A DNA stretch of 23,630 nucleotides. It comes from a virus. A program made the translations under genes and the position numbers. Of this stretch, positions 1-12,000 are shown in pieces. The notes beneath the pieces were generated by a model that saw only the letters and a program-made list of their open reading frames with translations, was not told the origin of the DNA and did not search any database. How positions within the stretch are numbered: position 1 is the stretch's first letter; every line of letters begins with the position of its first letter. The stretch spans positions 1 to 23,630 of IMG/VR virus record IMGVR_UViG_3300020438_000280. One strand, written 5' to 3'.

Positions 1-3000
1 TTCGCTGTTGGTTTCGCTGATCACTTCCTAATGGAAAGTGGTGGTGATATGAGTATCACCAACTCTAACAGTAACTTCGGTAATACATCATTACATGCTA
101 TTGGTCATAAAGGATTTGCATTCAACCAAGATAAGGGTGGATATATTACTGACATTGTTCCACCTCAGATTGTACCTGAGACCAGTGGTAATACAAAGAA
201 AGTTTCTTATTATACATTAGATGTACAAGCATCAAATGATCAAGGAAACGATACTAAAATATTCCTTGGTGATGATCAAGGATATGATCCTAAAGATAGA
301 CCTGCTGCAACTATAGATGGTTATCGTATTGGTTCTAGGTCTGACGAGAAGATATATGTCAAACTTACACCAAGAACTGTAGGATCAGATAACGTATTCA
401 ATGCTACATTATCTCCAACTGGATTTGAGAAGTTTACTATTACTGCTGATGTTCTTAATCCTAGTGGTGTAACAGTTAATAATAAGGATCTTGATGCTGC
501 TGATAGAATTGAAGAGAATAAGAGTTTCATTGCTTATGAAGCATATGGTTATATTACTGGTAAGTATCCTAATCTATTAATTAAAGAAGGAATCACAATT
601 GAAAAATGTCGTAGAGACATTGGATATCTAATTGATGCTACGGTACAAGATTTAAGACTTGGTGGTAACATTAATACTATTCAAGCTGCTGAATCATATT
701 TCGTTGCTAGTCAACTTTCATATATTACTGGAGAATTATCAGAAACTCTAGAAGGTTATGATTATGCTAGAGATCTTGCTATTGCTGCAACACGTAACTT
801 TACTTATCTTCGTACAGGTACAGAGACAACTAGTGGTGAAGCATTAGTTAATATTGGTGATACCAGTGGTGTTGTACAAGGTATGACAGTTGCTGACTAT
901 GATCCTTCTCAGTTTACTTCTGACAATAAGTTGATTGGTGGTGCTACAAGACCTGCTTCTCCTGCTATTCCAGATAACACATTTGTTAAACGTGTTGTTG
1001 ACTCTGCTACTATTGAGTTAGGTCAGAAGGCAACTTCATCTGAGAAGAAAGTATTCTCTGATCGTCATGGAGATGCTAGAAACCTATTACTTTCAAACAA
1101 ACTATTCATTGCTGCTGAAGCATTTGACAGAATGGTATTGGATTTCCCATCCTATACTTCACCAACAGGATATGGTCCACAAGATTGTAGGGATGACTTA
1201 GTTGATATTGTTGAAGCAATTGCTGAGAACACAGGTTACGGTGGTAATGATGATGTTTGGGATGCTGCCTATCATTATGAGAGTGGTGCAGTTCAGTATA
1301 TTTCACAGAAGAAGAACGAGACTATTCGTGCAATTGAATATGCTAGAGATATGTCTATTCAATCTATGCGTAATGAGGATGTATTCATCTTCGGTTCACA
1401 TGGTTTAACACAGACTAAAGATACTTCAATTACATACAAGACACCAGACGCAGTTAATGATAGAGCTGGTGATGCACGTGCTTTAATTCTTGCTAACAAA
1501 CAGTTAATCTCTGCTGAGTCAGTTGAGAGAATGTTGTTGCAATCATCAACAGCACAGTATACTCCTTCTAATGCAGTTTATACTCCTTCTACTGGTCAGT
1601 TAGTTCTTACTCTTGATTCTCATTCGTTAACAGGTGCAAGTTCTCATACTGCTTCTAATGCTGCTTATGATGCTAAGACTGGAGTTTTAACACTTACAGT
1701 TACTGGTAATGATTTTGTTAATGGTGATAGGATAAAGATTGAAGATGATTCATTGACAATGACTTGTACAATGGGATCTGGAAATAAAACTTATCCTAGA
1801 CCTTCTGATCCTGTTAGTGGTAAATGGTTAAAAGTTTATAACAAGCAAGGAGATAATTTTGATGTTCATGTAGGTAAATCACCTATAGTAAGTTTCACAC
1901 CTAGTGCTGCTGATTACAATCCAACTACAGGTTTAATGACCTTGACGATTGGTAATCATGGATTGAGTGCTGGTACTAGTGTTAAACTTCTTGGAGAGTC
2001 ATTGAAGTTTAGTTGTGGATTTGGTGGTGCTACTGGTACTGCTGCTGAGAAATCATATCCAAGAACAACAGACCCATTCTATGACACAGCAATTAACATT
2101 GAGTCTGTAACTACAACTACAATTACACTACAGGTTCTATCATCACAACCTTCTACTAACGTAGATGCTCATACATTTGTAAGTGCTCTTGCTGGTGCTG
2201 TAATCACTGGTGGTGATTATGTTCATAGTTATGTAACTGCTACTGGTGGTGGAATCAAGAGAGAAGTTGATGCTCTTAGACTTGACTACGGTGCAATAAC
2301 ATTCACATGCGATATGGATGAGAATGCTAGTGAGCATCCTTATCCTCGTGTAAGTGATCCTGCTGGTTCATCATTGCTTCCTGTTGCTTCTGTTAGTGGA
2401 AATGATATAACACTTGATGTTGGTAAGACGGTTTCTAAATCACACGATGTCAGTACTGCAACTTATGATCCTGCTACTGGTGATCTAGTATTGAGTATTG
2501 ATGGTCACAACTTATCTAATGGTCAGACTATTAAGTTAGCAGATGGATCATTAAACTTCAAGTGTGCTCAGGACTCTTATCAATCTGTCCACTCATATCC
2601 TAGAACAGATATAGTAACTCTTTCTGATGCAACTGGTGCTGATTATAATCCCAACACAGGTATTGTTACTGTAACTATTACTGGTCATGGTTTGGTTGAT
2701 GGAGATCAAATCAAACTCGCTGATGGTGCATTAATATTCAAATGTCAGCAAGATAATCTTCAGACAGATCATGCTTATCCAAGACCAAGTGATCCTGCTA
2801 GTGATCAGTGGTTGAATCCATATAACATAACAACAAATACATTTGATATTGATATCTTAAGAGGTGTAACATCTACAAATACTACTGTTCATCAGTTTTC
2901 AGGTGCTGCTCCTAATGGTATTACTAAGAAGAAAGACTTTGCTTGGCAGAATGCTCTGAAAATTAAAGATATTGGATCATCATATAAGACAGCAACTGAT

Positions 3001-6000
3001 GCTGATTATGATCCTGCTACTGGTATTCTAGTTGTAACATCACCAAGTCACGGTTTTGTTAATGGCGATTCTGTAAAAATTTCTGAGAATTCTTTGACAT
3101 TCACATGTGCATTTGATAGCAATGCTACCGAACATGCATATCCAAGACTTAGTGATCCTAATAGCGATAAGTGGTTAGCAGTTTCTAATGTATCTGCTGA
3201 TCAGTTTACTATTAATGTTGGAGCAGCAGGTGCTAACCAGTCATTCACTGCTGGATCTGCTACCACATATGATCCTGCTAGTGGTGATTTAGTATTGGAA
3301 GTTGGATCTGGACATGGACTTTCAATTGGTGAAGGATTACTTATTGAAAATGGTGCTGTATCATTTAAGTGTACAATGGATGGCAACCAAGTTGCTCAAG
3401 CATATCCACGTGCAGGTAAAGACAGAGCTTCTGGAAGATCTATTCCAATTACTGCTATAGGATCAACAACTGTTACAGTTAATGTTGGTAATGCTGGAGA
3501 TAATAAGACATTCACTCCAACAGCAGCAACTTATGATGCTGCTACTGGTGTATTTACTGCAACAATAGGACAACATGGTCTTGCAGTTGGTTCTGATATT
3601 ACTCTTAAAGATAACTCATTAGCTTTCACATGTGATAGAGATGGTAACACAGCAGTTACTAAGTATCCTCGTCCTGGAACTGATCCTTTTGCTGGTAAAT
3701 CAATCAGTGTAACAGCAGTTGGTTCAACAACCAAGACAGCAACTGGTGCTTCTTACAATCCTTCTACTGGAGCATTGTTAATTTCAGTTGCTGGTCATGG
3801 ATATCAGAATGGTGATTACATCAAGATTGCTGATAATTCACTTACATTCAAGTGTGAACTTGATGGTAAAGTGCAAGCAAAGACATATCCACGTACAGGA
3901 TATGATTCTGCAAGTGGACGTTGGTTAAAAATATCTAATGTTGTAACCAATGCATTTGAAGTTAATGTAGGTATTTCTCAAGATACTTCTGTACATGAAT
4001 ATCAATCTGCTACTCCTGATGGAATTGCACATCAAGATGGAACTATTACATTCAATGTAGGTTATGATTCTGATGCTAATAATCAATATGCACATACATT
4101 TGTATCAGCAGATACTCTTGCTGATGCTATTGAGTATGAGCCACAGTCTCCACATACATGGGACAGTAGTGTAACTGATGGTATTAAGCATCTTCCTCAA
4201 TCTGCTCATTCATTTAAGAGAGCTGCTGCTAGTGGTATTGAGAAGCAAGGTGGATCAATTACTGTTAATGTTGGTGTTGCTGCTGCTGGTCAACAGTATA
4301 CACATGAATGGACTGGTGGAACAGCAGTTGGTGCTGTAACCAGTGGTGGTGCATACAATCATACTTGGATTGAATCCAAAACTAATGGAGTACATAAAGT
4401 ATTCTCTGTTGCTGGTAATCAAGCATATCATAACCAAGATTGTATTGATGATGTCAACGATCTATTGGAAGCAATTGCAGATAACGTAGCATTTGGTGGT
4501 AACGATAAGACATGGGATGCTGCTTATTCTTATAAGACAGGTGCTCACGTTGCTGGTGAAGAAGTGGAGACTAATGTAGTCTTTGACTATGCCAAAGAGA
4601 TGGCAGTTCAGGCAACTAGAAATCAAAAGATTCTACCTATAGGATCTCATGGTCTAACACAGGTATATGATACCACAATTACTAATGATACTGCTACTCC
4701 AACAGTTGATGCTAATGGTGATGCACGTGCTTTAATCGTCAGTAACATAGATCTAATTGCAGAAGAAGCATACGCAAGAATGCTTCTACAGAATCCTAAT
4801 TTCTTACCACCAACAGGTAATCCTCAGGATTGTATTGATGACATTAAAGACTTTATTACTGAGGTATCATACAACCTTGCTTATGGTGGTAATGATAGAA
4901 CTTGGGACATGGCAAATCTATATGTCACAGGTGCTCATGTTGCTGGAGAAGAAGCACAAACACTCATGGCATTTACTGATGCTAAAGAGTTGATGATTCA
5001 AGCAATGAGAAATGAAAAGATTCTCATTATTGGTTCTCATGGAGAAACTCAAACATATGATAATACTATTTCAGTTTCACCATCACCAGCACTTAATAAT
5101 AAGGTAGCTGATGCTAAGTCATTAATTGATTCTAATAAAAATTTCGTGGCAGAAATTGCTCTCGGAAGGATGAAGGCACAGTATCCTGCATATACATGGA
5201 CTGCTCCTTATACTGAGACTGATTGTCTTGATGATCTTAAGGATGTAGTAGATGTCGTAGCACATAACTTAGCATACGGTGGTAATGATCGTGTATGGGA
5301 TGCAGCGTTAATGTATAATGCTGGTGCTCATGCTGTTGGATCTGAGAATGAAACTATCTTTGCATTCAATGCAGTACGTGACATCATTAGACAAGTAATT
5401 GTTAATGAAGCAGTTACGATTGGTGGTCACACTGGAATTGCTCAAGTAACTGATATTTCAATTACTAATGGTGTTGCCAATGGTGACTGTGATAATGCAA
5501 AAGCAACTGTAACTTCTCTAATACAGATCCTTACAAATGCTATTACTTCAGCATCATCATTATATACTGTTACTCGTGAAGCTGCTACATTCAGATGTGT
5601 TAATGCAGAGTCTACTCTTAATACATTAGTCTCTATTGTTCTTAACTCTATTACAGATCCTTCTTCTCTATCTTCTGTAAGCAGAAGTAGATCTACTGGT
5701 GTATGTCATGATGTGAGATCAACAATTGATACACTATTTGGTATTGTTACTAGTACTGTAACAGATGGAACTGCTCTTAATAGTATTACAAGAACTATTT
5801 CTAATGGATCTTGTCAAAATGTAGCATCTACTATTACTACATTATATGATATCATCACGAATGGAATTACCACTCCTGGATATTTGAGTACTATTGATAG
5901 GACTGAACCTCAACTTGGTATTGCATTTGGTCCATCAGTTAATGCTAATGCAACTACAACAAATTCATATCTATACTTTACTCTAACTTCTGGTGTATAC

Positions 6001-9000
6001 ACAGCAGAGTTTAGTCCTAGTGTTGATGATACTATTACTCAGGATACTGGTTATCCACAGTGTAATGATCAGGGTAGTGCTATTCGTCAGTACTTTGCTA
6101 ATATTAGCACAATTATTCAAACTGGATTAAATGCTGTTCCTAGAGTTCAACCAACTTCAGATACATCTGCATTATCTTCTAGATCTACACTATGGAAAAT
6201 TAATGGATCTAATCCACATAACTTAGAGACTGGAACTGTAGTACGTCTTGTACCACGTCCAAGATATGATACTAACACCAATTCTTATGTTGATGTTGAT
6301 AAGCGTAATGTAAGATTACCTAATGGATTTGATACCAATGAAAAGTATTATGTAATTGCTGCTGGTAGAAATACAAAACCAGAGAATTATAATACTGCAA
6401 GCAACTTTAATGGAAGTGCAACTTCAGGTAGATACTTCATGCTTGCAAACAGCAAAGAGAATGCTGCTGCTGGTATTTACATTCACTCTGCTGAAGTGGA
6501 AGCAATACATCCAGACATTGAAATTGATCTGTATCAATTTGTTCTTGATGATAAGTATGATCTTCATCAATACTCTTGTGTACTTGAGGGATCAACTGGT
6601 GTTAGAACAGACGTTCCACATATATTTGATGTGGCAACTTCTAATACAACAACACATGAAGTATTCTTCAGACCAAATGAAGGTGGAGCAGTACCTATAC
6701 TAGGAACTAACTATAATCAAAATGCAAACTTTGCTGATACTTCTACTGGTAGAATAAGAACTGATAAGTTATTCTTTGCACGTTATCAAAACGAGAAATT
6801 ATTTACTATTCACGCTACTAATACTGATGCAATAGCAAATCAAGATCCGATTGATTTCCAATCAGGAACTTATGATTTCAGTGTATTTGCAGACAAGCGT
6901 CAATCTCCAATGAGATTTGATCCATCATATCCAAATCCTGAAACTACACCAGTAATATATGGTAAGTGGTATTTGAATGTAGAACCTAATTCAAACAATG
7001 CTCCTGCTAACTCATCTGAGATACTATCAAGATTCCATGATGTAGCATATAATGATGCTTCTGGTCAGGACAAAACAAATGATTCTTGGTATGAAAGAAT
7101 TAAGGATGAGAGGGATGCTGAAGAACGTATCTATCGTTTACGTTATGTCATTCCACAATATCTAAGTGCAGTTCGTGATCCTCTCAATGGATTTAGTATT
7201 AAGGTACGTAAGGATGAGACAAGAAAACTATTACCACAAAAACTGGTATTGAAACCTAAAACTGGTGTTTCATCAGCGACATTCTTTAACCCAGTACAGA
7301 CAAATGAAAAGATTGGATTTACTGAGACTGAATTTGATCCACAAAACTCTCTAAATCTTAATAAAGAAGCTCAGTATGATCCTTACAAGAAAGATCTTGT
7401 TGGTAGTACACAGTTTGTTAAGAAGATAGAAACTACTAACTATGTTTCTATGTCAATTCAATCTGCTAAGTATATCAATCCAGGAACTACTGATGAATAC
7501 TTAGAGGTAACAGTATTTGACCAAGGTATTACTAATAATGCTTTATTAAATGAAACTCTTACAACTGTTAAAGTCACTGCACCTCAGGGTGGTAGTGGAC
7601 CTAATGGTGGATTTACAGTTGATAAGTCTCAATCTACTACTGCTAATAAGATAGAGTGGGAAGGATTTAACAAAGGTGACAAACCAGCAAAAGGAAGTGC
7701 ATATTTACATGCTGCACTCCAAGTTCCTAATACTACTACATGGCATTTAATTCTTAAAGATATTAAAGTTGATGATAGTACTCCAAGTGCAAAACTAATA
7801 TATTCAGAGACTGATAATATTAGATTGTCTCAGGGTGCTGTATTTGCTGACTTAGAATCTGATCCAGATTTCGGTAAATCATTAGATACAAAAGATCTTA
7901 TTGATAAAAATTTGCCACAATATTATTACAAGCAAAAGGGCGCAAAAGTATACACTATAACACCTGGTGATGAAATTACTGATGATGCTAACGTTACTTA
8001 CTATGTTGAGTCTGTAACTGATGTTGGTGAACTGAATGATACATTCTATGTGTTTGATGTTAAGCAAGTTCAGAGACGTATCTTTGGTCAGCAAGATGGT
8101 ATCTACTATCTAACTGCTGTTCGTGGTAATGTTTCACCATACCCAACAGGTGCTGGTAACCAAGGCAACTTTAGAAACTTTAAGTTCTCTCAACCAATCA
8201 GTAAACTTTATCCTCTTAACTACAAGAATGATCCTCTCTGGTATAAGAAGTTAGATTCAACTCTTGTTGATCCACCTGCAACATATTCTGCTGCTGATAA
8301 CTATGTTCATGGTCTTGTACAAGTCAACGACTTTAAAGGATCATTGACTAAGGAAACAGTTACTGATATTCTTGCTACTGAGGCATTAAAGCATAATACT
8401 TATACTCAAGTATCATCACAAGTTGATAATAGAATCATAGCACAGAAAGGTAATGCTTCATCTGGTTCTGAAGATAGATTAATTCCTATCTCTGGTGACA
8501 ATACAGTTCTATCTGGTTATAGAATGTATGTTGAACTTAGACGACCATCTATTGCTCGTGCTGGTAACCATACGTTTGAATACCTTGGTTTTGGTCCAGG
8601 TAACTACTCAACTGGTCTACCTGCAAGACAGGAAGTATTACTTACTCCTACTCAAGACTTCTATGCACAGTCTAAGAAGCAAGATGGTGGTTTAGTATTC
8701 TACACTGGTCTTAACTCTAATGGTGACCTATACATTGGTAACCGTAAGATTGATGCCATCACTGGTGAGGAAGTATTCCTAGAAAGAGCATCACTTCAAG
8801 ATTCAGAAGATTCTGAAGATGCAATTGGAAGTCTAGTTACTACGTTTGATACTCCTGTAACATTTAACAGATACATTACTGTTAATGGTGGTGATGCAAA
8901 CGATGAGGATAATACATTCAACTCTCCTGTTAAGATTAATGTTCTTGGTAGAGTTAGAAAGGATGCTTTAAGTATAGCATCATTTGTAAGTAGTAATGCT

Positions 9001-12000
9001 GCTGATAAGGATGATTCTCTTCTTTCAAGAGGTGCTCAAACTCTCAACACTCAGACTAGTGGTGACATAGTAATTTCTAGAAATAGAATTGCTGCTTCTG
9101 TATTCCAGTTTAACCCTCGTGGTTCTAATGGTGCTGCTCAAGGATATAAGATTCAAAACCATGCTGTTGCTGGACTTGGATCTAATATTACACCAAATCA
9201 AACTGCTGTGTGGAATGCACAGGGTACTGGTGGTACTGCTGTTGATACATCACAAGTTGTTCAGTATGGTAATGCTGGAGCACCTCTAGCAGGTGATATG
9301 CTACTCAAAGGATTTGAGGTAGGTTACTCTGGTTCACTTGGATGGATTCATGCTAACTTCTTTGCTGAAGTTCCTTCTAATAATATTGCCAACTTTACAT
9401 TTGATGGTACTAAGAGAATTACTATTCAATGGGGTACTACAACAGATCCTAATACCAATCAAGCAGTTCAACTTAAGAATAGTGACGTTGGTGTAACAAG
9501 TGGTTCTCAGATTAAGATCTCTAATTACAGTGACAATTCATTTAATGGTTCATGGTATGTTGATCCTAATGGATTCAATAGTGATGATGGAACAGTTACA
9601 TTTGAGATTCTAACAGTAAAAGCAGATGTAGGAGGAGATAATCCAAGACTTTGGGATACTGAGTATCAAGCAAATAATGCTGTATCATTAATGTATTCTA
9701 ACTCCAGTTGGAAGGAGTTTGGAGTTGTTGGATCTGAGTCTATCAGAACTGCCACTGCTACTATTGGTGATTACAAGGTTGGTATTAACACTGTTGCACG
9801 TGCTGCTCATGGTGATTATGCTAATGCATTTGTTTCTCTTGCTACAAATCCACGTGCTAACTTAGATGTTGTTGGTACTGCATGGATTAGTGGTAAGACT
9901 ATTGGTGACTTCCTTGGTAACACAGCATATAGTACTAGAACACAAACTGAACAGGCACATGCCTTTATGGTTGGTGGTGATAGTGAAACTGCTCAAAATG
10001 CTGCAACATTCAGAGTTTCTACTACAAATAGTGGTAGGGTTGGTATTAATACAACTCTAGCAGAGATGGCAAGTGCCTTCACTGTTAAAGGAACTGCTGA
10101 AATCACTGATAATGCTATATTCCAGAAGGATGTTGCTATTAACGGTGGAGCTGTTGATGGTGTTGGTAGTATCACAACTACTAAGACAACAGGTAAATTA
10201 GCAGTATTCGCAGATAATACATTTACAGGACTTGTTGGTACTAACACTGCACAAGGTGGACTAGAACTTGCGAGTTACACTCAGAAGATAAGCATTGGTG
10301 ATTTACAAAGTGCTAAACAGATTATTACTGCTGGTATATTATCTACCGATAGTAACATAAGTCTTGGTACTACTGCTGATGGAATTGGAGCTAATGTTTC
10401 TAAGGTTGCTGTTGGTGGTGCTTTCGCAAGTAATGAGTCTCTATCATACACTCAGATTGAGACTAAATCACTCAAGATTGATGGTGATGCTTGGTTAGGA
10501 TTTAGAAGAGGATTTGGTGATGTAACCAGTTTATCCAGTCAATCACAGACTATTAGTTTCTTCTCTAACTCTGGTGGTCCATCAGTAATTAACTTTGCTA
10601 CTAATGCATCTGAAGTTAATATTGCTGGTCAGGGTGGTACAACTAAGATCAATAACCAACTTGAGGTTGTTGCTTCTGCTAAGTTCCTTGCTGACATCCA
10701 TCTATGTGGTGGTACAACATCCTTTGAATTTACTGGTAATAGAGCACAGATGGGATCTGTGTTACCATCATCATCAAATGGTGGTAATGACTTCTGGAAG
10801 ACTGGTATTGAGAATCCATACTCTGATACTAATCCTGACAAGAACGTTGATATATTAAACGTACTTGTTAAGACTTCTACTGATGCTGATTATAACGAGG
10901 TTAACACTGAAGGTACAGATCCTTGGGGTGGTTCAGAGTATCAAAATGCTAGAACTAACGTAACTCCAAATCTACCAGCTCTAACTGGTGATGAATACTA
11001 TCTACCAATCAGAGATGCTGATCCAAATGGATACTTTGCAGAGAATGATTATATCATTATTAATAGTGGTATAAATGCTTCTCCAGTAAGACATCCTGAA
11101 ATAGTTCAGATTGTTGAATTAACAAGTGTAACTACTTCACCATTCTATCTTAAGGTTAAGCGTCAACCATTTGGTACATTTACTACAGTAAATGAAAACC
11201 ATTTAGATCTTACTTCTATATTCAAAGTTAATGTTCAGTTTGATTCTACATGGACTGAGACACGTTTGGATAATTCGGGACCACAAGATAATGTGGACCT
11301 TGCAGAGTTTGGTGGAAATCTAACAACAGATGATTATGTCATTATTGGTCGTGACCCATCTAACCCATCATACGGTGAGGTTATTAAGGTTGATGTTCTA
11401 GGTACTAGAATAGATCAGAAGTTAAGAGTATCTGATTGTGGTGATCCAGATACTGATGTATTTGTTGTCAACTCTGTAACTGGTGATACTTACATTGGTG
11501 GTAAGTTAACCATTGAAAATTCCATTAGTATTAATGGTGGTTGTGAAAGCACTAAGACAGTATTTGATGCTAATGGTAGAGAAACATTCCTTGGTTCTCT
11601 TACCACATCCGTAGGTGGTAAGTATATCACCAACATTAATGCTGCTGATGTAGCATTACTTAAACTTGGTGATGTAATTAAACTTAGTGCTTCTAGTGAA
11701 GGACTACCAGTTAAGTTAGTTCCAGATACTAAGATTATTGAAATTGATGATACTCAGATTAAAGTTAGTGAATTTATCATATTCAATTCTAATGTTACTG
11801 GTGTAGGATTTAGAGCTGTAAGAAATGAAGAGTTCCACATTACTGATGGTAATGGTAGAAGTGCTCTTCACCTTGATACATGTTCAGGTACTCTTCAAGT
11901 TGGTAACCAACGCAAGAGATTGGATGTTGAGAGAGTAACACCTAGTCCACAATCTGCTGCTGATACTATTACCGCTATTGGTAGTATTGAGGAACATCTA

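Noticed and set aside
31-33. ATG at 31 as the start of the giant protein.
   Set aside because: The frame is open to base 1 and encodes FAVGFADHFL in continuity, with no ribosome binding site before 31; the gene is 5'-truncated by the window.
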